A stretch of 64,000 bases of DNA from JANNPJ01 sp965200525 (GTDB taxonomy: Bacteria > Actinomycetota > Actinomycetes > Actinomycetales > Kineosporiaceae). Each line of letters begins with the position of its first letter. Positions within the stretch are counted from its first letter, which is position 1. Below the pieces are notes generated by a model. That model was not told the DNA's origin, made no database searches, and saw nothing but the letters and a program-made list of their open reading frames with translations. The position numbers and the translations under genes were made by a program. Shown one piece after another: positions 42,181 to 51,029 of the stretch. The stretch lies in contig OZ241368.1 of assembly GCA_965200525.1 (NCBI GenBank), positions 372,001 to 436,000 on the forward strand, in the 5' to 3' direction.

Positions 42181-42762
42181 ATGCCCCCCGTCGGACGGCT
42201 GGGAACGCGCCGCGCACTCGATGACAATCCGCTGCGCCGTCCCATCGACCGGGTGCAGACCCGAGCGGGCCTGACCCTGCTGATCCTGCTCCTGATTGCC
42301 GGGCCCGTGGGGGCCTGGTGTGCCGGCTGGTTCACCTATCAGGCGGGCACCCACCTGGAGCACAGCCAGCGGCTGAACCACCTGCGCACGACGGCCACGG
42401 TCCTGGCGCCTCCCTTCGACGACGTCGCCAACGCGCTCACTGCCGCCCCGACGACCCTCGCCTCCTGGAAGGCCCCGGACGGCAGCGCGCACACCGGCCC
42501 ACTGACCGTCGAGCGCAATGCCACGGCCGGCACCCACCGCACGATCTGGACCGACCTGCACGGCAAGCTGACCACCGCCCCGCGCGATCACGAGGAGACC
42601 GTGGCCCAGACCGTGCTGGCCACGCTGACGTCCATCGTGCTGCTGGTGTGTGGCGGTTTCGGCGTCTACTCGCTCATTCGCTGCCGACTCGACCGCCGAC
42701 GGCTGAGCAGCTGGGAGCGCGAGTGGCAGCAGGTCGGCCCGCAGTGGAGCCAGTTGCGCTGA
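42181..42762 (+). CDS. Rv1733c-like membrane protein
   Basis: 193 residues. NPLRRPIDRVQTRAGLTLLILLLIAGPVGAW (first helix), an extracellular loop of about 100 residues with AGTHLEHSQRLNHLRTTATVL and DLHGKLTTAP, and a second helix (VLATLTSIVLLVCGGFGVYSLI) with a short RRRLSSWEREWQ tail. This is the layout of the mycobacterial Rv1733c group, of unknown function. A GAAGGAG ribosome-binding site precedes the ATG. Confidence 0.82.
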   Translation: MPPVGRLGTRRALDDNPLRRPIDRVQTRAGLTLLILLLIAGPVGAWCAGWFTYQAGTHLEHSQRLNHLRTTATVLAPPFDDVANALTAAPTTLASWKAPDGSAHTGPLTVERNATAGTHRTIWTDLHGKLTTAPRDHEETVAQTVLATLTSIVLLVCGGFGVYSLIRCRLDRRRLSSWEREWQQVGPQWSQLR

Positions 42763-42805
42763 GCCGGCCGCAGTCCAGCGGACCAGCGGCTGAGGCCCGG
42801 CTCGT

Positions 42806-44580
42806 TCAGAGGTCGACGGCGACCTCGCCGCGCGGTTGAGCGCAGCAGGCCAGGAGGTTGCCGCCCGCCGGCGGCTCGAGGGGTTCTGGGGCATAGGCGA
42901 CGTCGCCCTCCAGGAGGCCGGTCTCGCAGGTGTGGCACACGCCCGTGCGGCACGACCAACGAACCGGGACGTCGCAGGCTTCGGCGAGCTCCAGAATGCT
43001 GGCGAACCGGCTGTCCCAGGGGACGTTCAGGCCGGTTCGCACGAAGGTCACGACCGGGCCGACGCACGGTGCGCCTTCCGGCGCGTGGGGTGCTCGGGCG
43101 GACTGGTGGACGATGCCGGGCATGATCGCAGCCTCGGCGCCGAACGTCTCGGCATGCACGCGGGCGGCCGGCACGCCGAGGGTACCCAGGCCGGCCTGGG
43201 TCGTCGTCATGAATGAGGTCGGCCCGCACAGGTAGAACTCACTGTCGGTCGGTGCTCCGGCCGCAGCGATCGCCTCGGGCGTGATGCGTCCGACCTCGTC
43301 GTAGTCGCGACCGAGGTGGTCGTCGGGACCGGGCCGGCTGTACCAGACGCGGTTGCGCGCGTTCGGCAGCGCCGCGAGCAAGGAGCGCGCCTCCTGCGCG
43401 AAGGCGTGCTCGGCGCTGTTGCGGGTGCCGTACAGCCACCAGATGTCACGGCTCGAGCCGGTGTCGTGCAGGGCGTGCAGCATCGCCAGTACCGGGGTCA
43501 CACCCACGCCGGCGCTCACCAGCACCACCGGGCCGGCCCCTCTTCGAGGGTGAACGTTCCCCGTGGCGCCGCCGCCTTGAGGCGGTCACCGACGTTGACC
43601 TTGGTGCGCAAGTAGCCGCCGGCCGCTCCGCGCGGTTCAACTTTGATCGCGATTCGGTAGCGGGTGCTACCGGGTGGTCCCGACAGCGAGTAGCTGCGCA
43701 CGAGCGCCGGCGCATCGTCGCCGGGGTCGAGCTTGAGCGTGACGAATTGCCCCGGCAGCGAGCGCGCCAGGGGCGGGTCGTCGTCGGCTTCGAGCTCCAG
43801 TGACAGCACGGCGGTGGTCTCCGAACGCTTTGCGACCACCCTGAGGGTTCGAAACCCGGGCCAGGCCGGTGGTGATCCCGGCGATGACAATCCCGCGTTC
43901 CCGTCGCCGGCCGCGCCGCTGCGTTGCTGCTCCAGCAAGGCGCGAAACGAGGCCTGCCAGCCCGGGCTGAGGGCGGGAATCCGCAGCGCTCGCCGAAGCA
44001 GTCCAGGGTCGGGACGGCGCTGCAGGTACAGCAGGGCGTTGATGGACGCGACCGTCATCCCACCGTCGCCGGTCGCGACCTTGACGACGTCGTCGCCGGC
44101 TCGCAGGGCCCCTTCTTCACGGACTCGGAAGTAGAAGCCGGGGCGGCCGTGACCGGTGAGCAGCGCGGCCATCCGGGGCTCGTTCATCCGGATACCGACC
44201 CGGTAGCACGTCACTCGCGGTTGGGTGACCTCGAGCAGGGCCGAGCCGATGCGGTATTGGTCGCCGATGCATACCTCTTCGTCACTGAGCCCCTCGACGG
44301 TCAAGTTCTCGCCGAACTGGCCGAACTCGAAGTCGTCTCGCTGCAGCTGCTCGCGCCAGTAGCGGTATGACTCGAGCTGGTAGACGTACACGGCACGCTG
44401 CTCGCCCCCGTGTCCGGCGCGATCGCCCTGCCCGTCGCCGTCGATGTTCATCCGTCGGACCTGGTGCGAGCCGGGCACCGGCTCCTTCCAGATCCCCGTG
44501 AAAACGGTGCGCCCGTGCCAGCTGACCTCCCGCGGCATCCCGACGTTGACCGACACCAGCTTCGCGTCCGGCCCCGACAT
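42806..44580 (-). pseudogene. MOSC - flavin reductase - ferredoxin fusion protein, frameshifted
   Basis: About 591 residues when corrected. Residues 1-205 are a YiiM-type MOSC domain (VFTGIWKEPVPGSHQV, GQFGENLTVEG, CYRVGIRMNEPRM) plus its three-helix extension. About 240-350 is the FAD domain (VRSYSLSGPPGSTRYRIAIK). Then come the NAD domain (VLVSAGVGVTPVLAMLHAL, WLYGTRNSAEHAF, FYLCGPTSFM) and a plant-type 2Fe-2S ferredoxin (WSCRTGVCHTCETGL). The frame breaks at the C4 run 43537-43540 (GGGG on the coding strand); one more G restores EEGAGPVVLVSAGVG. As written it is two frames, 42806-43528 and 43516-44580. Such fusions move electrons from NAD(P)H to a MOSC-bound molybdenum substrate, probably N-hydroxylated compounds. 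Confidence 0.88.
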
Positions 44581-44800
44581 ACGAACGAGTACCCCCCACG
44601 GCCAGGGGCCGCCCCAGGCACGATCCAGCATAGGTCCGAGTCTGGATCTTGCCTATGCCTGCCGGTGAAACCGTTGCGACGCAGGCCCAGGCCCGCTCGA
44701 ACGCGAAGCGGGCATCTTTCGGGCCGCCGAAGCCTTGGCAGGGGCCAGGGACGGGAGCACACTGCACCTACGGGTGATCGCCGAGACCGGAACGGTTGAC

Positions 44801-45421
44801 ATGAAACTCGAAGTGCTCGTCATTCCGGTCTCGGACATCGACCGGGCGAAGGAGTTCTACTCACGCCTCGGTTGGAGGCTCGACGCCGATGTCGCCACCG
44901 GCGAGGACTTCCGCCTGATCCAGTTCACTCCGCCTGGCTCGGGATGCTCCGTGCAGTTCGGCACAAGCCTCACCTCGGCCGCACCGGGATCGCTCCAGTC
45001 CACCTACCTGATCGTCTCCGACATCGCCGCCGTGCGCGAAGAGTTGGACCGCAGCGGCGTCGACGTCACCGATGTCTTCCACTGTGCGACGGGTTTCTCA
45101 TGCCGGTTCGGGGGCGCCACCGCCCCCGGGCGCGTCAGTGGGTCTGCGCCGGAAGATGCCAGCTACGGCTCATTTGCCTCGTTCAGCGATCCCGACGGCA
45201 ACACCTGGCTGCTTCAGGAGGTCACGACCCGGCTCCCTGGTCGCGTGGACCCTGCAGCGACAACGTTTGAATCGGCCTCCGACCTCGCCGAGGCGATGCG
45301 GCGCGCAGCAGCGGCGCACGGCGAGCACGAGGCCCGCACCGGGCAGGCCGATGCGAACTGGCCCGACTGGTATGCGCAGTACATGGTGAGTGAACACGCC
45401 GGGCGGGTTCTGCCGACTTGA
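44801..45421 (+). CDS. VOC-family protein with C-terminal extension
   Basis: 206 residues. KLEVLVIPVSDIDRAKEFYSRLGWRLDAD, FTPPGSGCSVQFG, TYLIVSDIAAVREELDRSGVDV and FSDPDGNTWLLQEV are the VOC blocks. A helical tail (SASDLAEAMRRAAAAHGEHE, NWPDWYAQYMVSEHAG) is added; such tails occur in a known actinobacterial subgroup. It is a paralogue of the shorter protein at 28286. No classical first metal His. Confidence 0.87.
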   Translation: MKLEVLVIPVSDIDRAKEFYSRLGWRLDADVATGEDFRLIQFTPPGSGCSVQFGTSLTSAAPGSLQSTYLIVSDIAAVREELDRSGVDVTDVFHCATGFSCRFGGATAPGRVSGSAPEDASYGSFASFSDPDGNTWLLQEVTTRLPGRVDPAATTFESASDLAEAMRRAAAAHGEHEARTGQADANWPDWYAQYMVSEHAGRVLPT

Positions 45422-45510
45422 CCGGACAGCGGGCTACGGCGGCCGGCAACTGGCAGGAACCCAGTGGAGATGGCTCGTTCACCTGACACTCACCCACGAC
45501 AGGTCGCGGC

Positions 45511-45993
45511 TCAGGTGATGGTGTCCGGAGGCCGGTGGTGCTCGCGTAGGCGGCCCGAGTCGTCCACGGCATCAAGAGCCGCGGGCAGGCCGACAGTGAG
45601 CATCTTCCTGCGCACCGAACCCAGGAGCTTCGACATGAAGAAGCCGCCAACACCGGAGAATCCGGTGTGCTCGTAGATCAGTCGCGTGCCTGCCGCAACA
45701 GGTTCCAGACGCTGGGTGACCAGGCTGGCCCTGCCGTTTTCGTCACCGATCCAGCTGAACTGCAACCGGTGAGGGGCCTCCACCGCCAGCACCGTGCAGT
45801 CCACGAATCCGCGCCATCCTGGCGTCGGTTTGGCAACTAGCTGAAAGTGCGTGCCGACGACGGGCAGGAAGCCGTCAGCCCGACCGCCGCGGCCGGTCGA
45901 GGTCCACAACGGCATCAACTCTGGATCAGTCATGACGCGCCACACCTTTTCGACCGGATGGCGGTACTCCCGCACGATGACGAACTGGGCCAT
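45511..45993 (-). CDS. SRPBCC / AHSA1-like protein
   Basis: 160 residues. FVIVREYRHPVEKVWRVMTDPELMPLWTSTG, GTHFQLVAKPTPGWRGFVDCTVLAVEAPHRLQFSW and TRLIYEHTGFSGVGGFFMSKLLG are typical of the AHSA1/SRPBCC group. The ligand is probably hydrophobic. It is divergent from a TetR gene and shares with it a region carrying two palindromic operators, so it is likely the repressor's target. Confidence 0.88.
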   Translation of the reverse strand: MAQFVIVREYRHPVEKVWRVMTDPELMPLWTSTGRGGRADGFLPVVGTHFQLVAKPTPGWRGFVDCTVLAVEAPHRLQFSWIGDENGRASLVTQRLEPVAAGTRLIYEHTGFSGVGGFFMSKLLGSVRRKMLTVGLPAALDAVDDSGRLREHHRPPDTIT

Positions 45994-46026
45994 GAGGGCT
46001 CCTCGGGGCAGTCGGAGACAATCGAT

Positions 46027-46057
46027 TTACTGTCACAGTAATTTTACTGTAGCAGTA
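46027..46057. promoter_or_regulatory. Two TetR operators between the AHSA1-like and TetR genes
   Basis: TTACTGTCACAGTAA (46027-46041) is a perfect palindrome with 7-base arms. TACTGTAGCAGTA (46045-46057) is a second copy with 5-base arms. They share the half-site TACTG and are offset by about 17 bases centre to centre. Confidence 0.7.
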
Positions 46058-46088
46058 CTTTCTTGCTGTTGGGCTTAGTCTGGGCGCT

Positions 46089-46796
46089 GTGGACGAACAG
46101 GCGCTGCGCGGGGAACGGGACGACGGGCGCCCCACGCCGGTCGAGGGGCTGAGGGAGCGTAAGAAGCGCCAGACGAGGCAACTGCTGTCCGACACGGCTA
46201 CGCAGATGTTCGTCGAACGCGGCTTCGACGCCGTCCGGGTCTCCGAAGTGGCAGCGGCCTGCCACGTCTCGGAAAAGACAGTTTTTAACTACTTCGGCAC
46301 CAAAGAGGCTCTACTGCTGGACCGTCTGGTCGACCTCGGCGCTACTGTGCAAACCGGGCTCGCCGACCGAACACGGACGCCGCTGCAGGCGATCCTGACG
46401 ATCTTGGCCGCCGAACTGCGGGACCTGACATCGATGTTGGAGTCGCACCAGGACCCGGCCGAGCTGGTTCAACGATTCCGGGGCGTTGCTCGCATGATTC
46501 ACTCCACGCCGTCGCTTCGAGCCCACCAGCAGGACGTGCTGGACCAGGTCACAGACCTGGCGGCCACCGTGCTGGCCGAACGGTTCGAACTGGAACCGGA
46601 CGCACCAGAACCCCGGATCGCCGCCACTGCCCTGCTTGGCCTGTGGCCCGTGCAGTACCGAGCGCTCGGCAAGTATTTGGACGGCACTCGCACTCCGGCA
46701 CAACTGAGCAAGGCCGTCACCGCCGACGTCGAACGCGCCGCCCGTCTGATCGAAGCTGGTCTCACCTCGGTACCAGGGTTCGCCGCACCTCACTGA
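46089..46796 (+). CDS. TetR-family transcriptional regulator
   Basis: 235 residues. An N-terminal helix-turn-helix after a 20-residue arm (KKRQTRQLLSDTATQMFVERGFDAVRVSEVAAACHVSEKTVFNYFGTKEALL) is followed by a full-length ligand domain (about 80-230). GTG 46089 has TAGTCT seven bases upstream, so the mRNA may be nearly leaderless. It very probably represses itself and the divergent AHSA1-like gene through the paired palindromes. Confidence 0.92.
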   Translation: MDEQALRGERDDGRPTPVEGLRERKKRQTRQLLSDTATQMFVERGFDAVRVSEVAAACHVSEKTVFNYFGTKEALLLDRLVDLGATVQTGLADRTRTPLQAILTILAAELRDLTSMLESHQDPAELVQRFRGVARMIHSTPSLRAHQQDVLDQVTDLAATVLAERFELEPDAPEPRIAATALLGLWPVQYRALGKYLDGTRTPAQLSKAVTADVERAARLIEAGLTSVPGFAAPH

Positions 46797-46951
46797 CCCG
46801 CGGCAGGCGCCACCGTCATCACTTGCCGAACGCTGTCGCTCAGATCATTTTCCATTGACGAGCGACCCCACCTGTTCGACCGTTCGCTGCGGTGCCCCGC
46901 CGTTGCGAGCAGGTGTGGACACGGGGGTGGTTGACGGGCCAAAATGCGTCC

Positions 46952-47047
46952 ATGAATGCCGCAGCCTGGATCGGGGTCGCGATCGCTGTCCTTGCCGGAG
47001 TAGTCGGCGTGCCGATAGCCCTGAGGGTGTTCGGCCAGAAACGGTAG
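46952..47047 (+). CDS. 31-residue single-helix membrane peptide (candidate)
   Basis: MNAAAWIGVAIAVLAGVVGV then PIALRVFGQKR and a TAG. One hydrophobic helix with a basic tail, like many small membrane peptides. CAAAAT (46940-46945) stands exactly six bases before the ATG, matching the window's leaderless promoter geometry apart from the first base, which supports a real gene. No partner is evident. Confidence 0.45.
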   Translation: MNAAAWIGVAIAVLAGVVGVPIALRVFGQKR

Positions 47048-47100
47048 GTCACCCCGCAGACGGTCCAGCACCGTGATTGTCAGAACACGCCGCCACCGCC

Positions 47101-47315
47101 CAGTTCGTCGACTGGCCCAGCAAGGCCCGGGACACGGTAGCTGACCTGCGCGGGAACTCGGCCGCCGACCGGACGACGAACGGCTGGTCACCCTGACCGC
47201 CGGCCTGCGAGCTCACAGCCGTCGCTTCGCGGACCTGTGGGGCGCGAAGTACGACGCTCGCTGCCCACCACCACAATCAAAAGCTAATGGCATTCGCCAG
47301 TCAGAGGCTCGCTGA
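47101..47315 (+). pseudogene. C-terminal fragment of an XRE/MmyB-like regulator
   Basis: The + frame reads QFVDWPSKARDTVADLRGN. If one C is added near 47169-47171 it continues with AADPDDERLVTLTAGLRAHS and RRFADLWGAKYD. This is the ligand-domain pattern of MmyB-like helix-turn-helix regulators (xxWxxxARDTVAxLRxxAGxDPxDxRLxxLVGELxxxSxxFRxLWxxHD). The helix-turn-helix half and the natural end are missing. Confidence 0.6.
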
Positions 47316-47328
47316 GCAGTTCGGCACG

Positions 47329-47565
47329 CTACGAGGTGGTCCGGTGGAATTCGGCTCGCCACAGGCCGTCGCGGACCTCGACCACGGCTTGGCTCAACCC
47401 GTCGTCGGCGAAGGCGTCCAGTTCCGGTCGGGTCAGCCGCCAGGGCGGCCCCTCGTCCGGATCGTCGTCCGGTCCGAGCACGCCCTGGATGGCCAGCAGC
47501 GTGCCGCCGGGCAGATCCGCGACCGCTCGTCGTCCCGTTCGGCAGCTGAGCCGCGACGGCCGCAA
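47329..47565 (-). pseudogene. C-terminal fragment of a SAM-dependent methyltransferase
   Basis: GGTLLAIQGVLGPDDDPDEG, PPWRLTRPELDAFADDGL and VEVRDGLWRAEFHRT match the end of actinobacterial class I methyltransferases (post-motif strand plus lid). The SAM-binding part is absent. Confidence 0.5.
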
Positions 47566-47816
47566 GGGCTTTGCGTCGCGGCGTCAGAAGGACGCCCTGC
47601 ACGAGGCGATCATCACTCCTGCGTGGCAGGACGTCTACGATGCGACCGGCATCCCGGCCGCGGTGCCTGTCCAGGTCGTTGCCCGTCTGGAGTGCGGTCG
47701 GTGTCGTCGAGCTCTTCGAGCCCGGGGCGCTGGTTGAGATCAGGGTCCTTGCTAAGCCAGGACCTCACCGACCCGCGCACGGACGGCCACGCAGTCGCTG
47801 CGCCGGCGTGTTCGTG

Positions 47817-48374
47817 TCACCGATCGTCGTCGTCGTACGCGGGCAGGCCGTCGATGCTGACCTGGTTCTTGAGTCGGCGGTACTCGACGATCCCGGCGGG
47901 CCCGCGGCGCTCCATGTTCGGCGTGAGGAGGTCGCGCTCCTCGTCCAGCGACATCAAGGGCAGCGAGTAACCGCAGGAGTCGCTGACCCGGTCGATTTCG
48001 ACCACGATCACCGATCGCGCGCCCGGGTTGGGCGGGAACCGGGCGGCCCACTGGGCGTACTCGTCGTCGTAGAGGCTGATCACCCGGCCCCGGCCGTAGA
48101 ACCGGACGATGTTGGGCGTTCGCTCGAAGGAGCAGAACATGATCGTGATCCGGCCGTTCTGCCGCAGGTGAGCGGTGGTCTCCGCGCCGCTGGCGGTCAG
48201 GTCGAGGTAGGCCACGGTGTGCTCGTCGATCACGGCGAAGGTGTCGGCCAGGCCTTTGGGCGAGACGTTGACGTGTCCGTCGTCACCGCTGGGCGCGGAG
48301 GCCACGAAGAAGACCGGTTGCCGCTCTACGAAGTTCTTCAGTCGCTCATCGATCTTGTCGTGCACCGTGCCCAT
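47817..48374 (-). CDS. Pyridoxamine 5'-phosphate oxidase-like flavin/F420-binding protein
   Basis: 185 residues. FVERQPVFFVASAPSGDDGHVNVSPKGLADTFAVIDEHTVAYLDLTASGAETTAHLRQNGRITIMFCSF is the split beta-barrel core of the PNPOx-like family. The second half carries RFYGRGRVISLYDDEYAQWAARFP. It binds FMN or F420; the reaction is unknown. A GAGAGGAG ribosome-binding site fixes ATG 48374. Confidence 0.9.
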   Translation of the reverse strand: MGTVHDKIDERLKNFVERQPVFFVASAPSGDDGHVNVSPKGLADTFAVIDEHTVAYLDLTASGAETTAHLRQNGRITIMFCSFERTPNIVRFYGRGRVISLYDDEYAQWAARFPPNPGARSVIVVEIDRVSDSCGYSLPLMSLDEERDLLTPNMERRGPAGIVEYRRLKNQVSIDGLPAYDDDDR

Positions 48375-48489
48375 CAGAGACTCCTCTCGCCGAGTCATGC
48401 GTCCGGTTCCATCAAGCCAGATGGTCCCCGGCGACGTCGAACTCATTCTCGGCCGCCGGACGTGAGCACAACCCGGCGCCGAGGGCGGT

Positions 48490-49152
48490 TCAGATCAGGC
48501 CGTAGGCCATGGCCCGACGAACGGCATCGGCGCGATCACGCAGGCCCACCTTGGCGAAAAGATTGTTGATATGGGTCTTCACCGTGGCCTCGCTGATGAA
48601 CAACTGCTCGGCGATCCCCCGATTCGACAGGCCCTGCCCGATCAGGGTCAGGACCTCGCGTTCGCGCGGCGTGAGGTCAGCCGGAACCGGCGAGGGTTCC
48701 ACCGAGGGCGTACGCGCGGCCCGGGTCGAGGCCAGCAACCGCTCCTGGACCACGCGATCGAGCACCGACTGGCCGCTCGCCGCGGCGCGGATCGCCCGGG
48801 CGATGTCCTGGCGGCCGGCGTCCTTGGTCAGGTATCCGCAGGCTCCCGCGCTCAGCGCGCCCAGGATCGACTCGTCGTCGGCGAAGGTGGTCAGGACGAC
48901 GACCGCCAGGTCCGGGTGACTGTCACTGAGTCGTCGCGTGGCCTCGATGCCGTCCATCTGCGGCATCCGCAGGTCCATCAGGACGACGTCCACCACCTGC
49001 TGGGCGACCACCTCGAGCACCTGAAGGCCGTTCGCGGCGGTGGCGACCACGTCGATGTCCTCGAAGAGGTCGAGGACGGTGGCCAGCGGCTCGCGCACCG
49101 CGGCCTGGTCGTCAGCCACGACCACGCGGATCGGCCCGGGCTCGGCGCTCAC
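48490..49152 (-). CDS. NarL/LuxR-type response regulator
   Basis: 220 residues. The receiver domain (about 7-125) has the phosphate-accepting Asp in VVLMDLRMPQMDG, the acidic pair VVADDQ and the conserved Lys in YLTKDAG. The LuxR helix-turn-helix (about 155-215) reads LTPREREVLTLIGQGLSNRGIAEQLFISEATVKTHINNLFAKV. The GTG start overlaps the histidine kinase stop by four bases (GTGA), so the two are co-translated. Confidence 0.95.
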   Translation of the reverse strand: MSAEPGPIRVVVADDQAAVREPLATVLDLFEDIDVVATAANGLQVLEVVAQQVVDVVLMDLRMPQMDGIEATRRLSDSHPDLAVVVLTTFADDESILGALSAGACGYLTKDAGRQDIARAIRAAASGQSVLDRVVQERLLASTRAARTPSVEPSPVPADLTPREREVLTLIGQGLSNRGIAEQLFISEATVKTHINNLFAKVGLRDRADAVRRAMAYGLI

Positions 49153-50321
49153 GCCGGGACCACGGCCGTCACGGCCCAGCCTCCGCCGCCGGACCCGTCG
49201 GTGATCGGGCCGGCGGTGAGGGTGCCACCCAGCAGGGCGACCCGTTCGCGCATACCGACCAGTCCCAGGCCGCCGCCGACCTGGCTGGTCGAGGACTGCG
49301 CGGGTCGTTCGTTGGCGACCTGCACGGTGATCGTCTCCGGGTCGTAGTGAAGGCTGACGTGCACGGCTGCCCCGGGCGCGTGCCGGGCCGCATTGGTCAG
49401 GGCCTCCTGCGAGATCCGCAGCAGGCTCTGGGTCGGCGCGACGGCGATGTCCCGCACCGTACCGGTGACAGCCAGACTCTCCTCGACACCGGAGGACAAG
49501 AGCATGGCGCTGAGGGTCTGCGGCAGCGGCAGCGCATCTTCGCGCAGGGCGCTGACCGTCCATCGCGCCTGTTTCAGACTCTCCTGCACCAGCCGTTGGG
49601 CCTGCCCGGTGGCCTCCCGGACCCGGTCCAGGTCTCCGATGTCGAGCAGGGCGTCGACCAACTCCAGTTGCATGTTGATGCCGGCCAGGGAGTGGGCCAG
49701 CACGTCGTGAACGTCGCGGGCGATCCGGGCGCGCTCGGCCAGCACGGCATTGCGGGCCTCGGCCTCGAGCGCCCGCTCGGCCGAGCGGGCGGCCTGCACG
49801 GCCGAGTCGAGGGCCTGCTGCTGGCTGCGGCTGATCAGACCGAGCACGACCGAGAGCCCGGTCGCGGCTCCCACCAGCCAGATGCCGTCCTGCGTTCCGT
49901 GCTGGGCGAGCAGGACCCCGCCGCAGAGCACGCTCGAGGCGACGGCCGTCGCCACCGCCGGCATCAGCTCAAGCCGGAATCCCGCGTGCCCGGTGAGCCA
50001 GAAGGCGAACAGGTACGCACTTCCGTGCTCGTCCACGCCCATCAGCGCCGCGGCCGCGACCAGCCCGAGACCGAGGATCGCGAGCCGGTTACCGGCGGGA
50101 ATGATGGTCGACGGCACGTGTCGGCTGAGCAGAATCACGGCATTGACGACGAGCAGCACGCCGACGAGAAGCCCGCGTCCCCTCCACCCGAGGGGGTGGA
50201 TGCTGAGCGCCTCGAACACGATGAGGCCGGCACTGACCGCCCATTGCAGGGGCTGTGCCCGCTCGGACCCGACCTCGGAGGGCACCTGCTGCGTCGTGCG
50301 CTCCACCGCCGGGACGGACAT
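49149..50321 (-). CDS. DesK/NarX-type sensor histidine kinase
   Basis: 390 residues. Four or five N-terminal membrane helices (about 25-170) form the sensor. The HisKA_3 box RIARDVHDVLAHSLAGINMQLE carries the phospho-accepting His, and the ATPase domain shows RISQEALTNAARHA (N box) and GGGLGLVGMRERVALLGG (G boxes). Partner of the response regulator just downstream. ATG 50321 is chosen because TACAGT lies exactly six bases upstream (leaderless); the membrane gene at 50343 precedes it by only 21 bases. Confidence 0.95.
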   Translation of the reverse strand: MSVPAVERTTQQVPSEVGSERAQPLQWAVSAGLIVFEALSIHPLGWRGRGLLVGVLLVVNAVILLSRHVPSTIIPAGNRLAILGLGLVAAAALMGVDEHGSAYLFAFWLTGHAGFRLELMPAVATAVASSVLCGGVLLAQHGTQDGIWLVGAATGLSVVLGLISRSQQQALDSAVQAARSAERALEAEARNAVLAERARIARDVHDVLAHSLAGINMQLELVDALLDIGDLDRVREATGQAQRLVQESLKQARWTVSALREDALPLPQTLSAMLLSSGVEESLAVTGTVRDIAVAPTQSLLRISQEALTNAARHAPGAAVHVSLHYDPETITVQVANERPAQSSTSQVGGGLGLVGMRERVALLGGTLTAGPITDGSGGGGWAVTAVVPA

Positions 50322-50327
50322 GGCGCG

Positions 50328-50333
50328 ACTGTA
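50328..50333 (-). promoter_or_regulatory. -10 box of the histidine kinase gene (leaderless)
   Basis: TACAGT on the minus strand, six bases before ATG 50321. It provides a start inside the presumed three-gene operon. Confidence 0.55.
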
Positions 50334-50342
50334 ACTCACTGT

Positions 50343-50876
50343 TCAGGCCGGGACACCGAGCGCCGGGGCGGGCACCGGGCGGGAGGCCTGAGTCCGAGTC
50401 AGGTGCCCCCGGTAGCCGATGGTGGCCAGTCGGGTGACGACCTCGGTGAGGGCCATCAGGACGAACGCGGTCACCCAGGCCTGGTCGCTGGTGATCGAGT
50501 GGGCCACGCTGAAGCGGGCGATGGGGGCGGCACCGCCGTGCTGGCTCCACAGCTGGAAGCCCATCCGGGCGCTCATCCCGAGCACCCACAGGGCGGCGGA
50601 GATCGCGCCGGCCTTGATCAGGACCTGCCGGCCGTCCAGGCGGACCCGGGTGTAGAGGCCCCCGGCGATGCCCAGCGCGGCCCCGACCGCAACCAGGGCG
50701 AGGACCAGCACCAGATCGTTGCCGGCGGTGGGGATCGCGTGCAGGTACTGGTGAGCCACGAAGGAGATGATCGCCAGCGGGATCAGAAAGGTCTTGAGCT
50801 CGAGTGCGCCTTCGCGCAACTGCCGGAAGACGACAAGCAGGAGGGCGATGTCCGTGATCCATTCGGTGGTTGTCAT
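50343..50876 (-). CDS. Membrane protein upstream of the two-component system
   Basis: 177 residues, five predicted helices: WITDIALLLVVFRQL, FLIPLAIISFVAHQYLHAIP, LVLVLALVAVGAALGIAGGLY, IKAGAISAALWVLGMSARMGF and AWVTAFVLMALTEVVTRL. No family recognised. It lies 21 bases before the histidine kinase on the same strand and may be the sensor's partner or target. ATG 50876 is the natural start before the first helix. Confidence 0.75.
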   Translation of the reverse strand: MTTTEWITDIALLLVVFRQLREGALELKTFLIPLAIISFVAHQYLHAIPTAGNDLVLVLALVAVGAALGIAGGLYTRVRLDGRQVLIKAGAISAALWVLGMSARMGFQLWSQHGGAAPIARFSVAHSITSDQAWVTAFVLMALTEVVTRLATIGYRGHLTRTQASRPVPAPALGVPA

Positions 50877-51029
50877 GGGGACAAGCCTCGTCCGGCGTGG
50901 CCCGGCGCACCTGGACCCGTGGGTGGAGATCCGGGTGGAGGTCCGCGCCCACCCAGGCCGCAGGGGCCAGCAGTGACTGGCTCCGGACGAGCCCGGCATG
51001 TCCGTCTCCCGATCAAAACAGGCAGTGGC

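Larger units (their letters stand above)
47048..47816. other. Cluster of gene fragments
   Basis: No intact gene. It holds a MmyB-like fragment (47101-47315, +), a methyltransferase C-terminal fragment (47329-47565, -) and a + frame at about 47556-47737 reading GFASRRQKDALHEAIITPAW then QDVYDATGIP, which I cannot place. Fragments of unrelated genes on both strands suggest repeated insertion and deletion. Confidence 0.55.
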
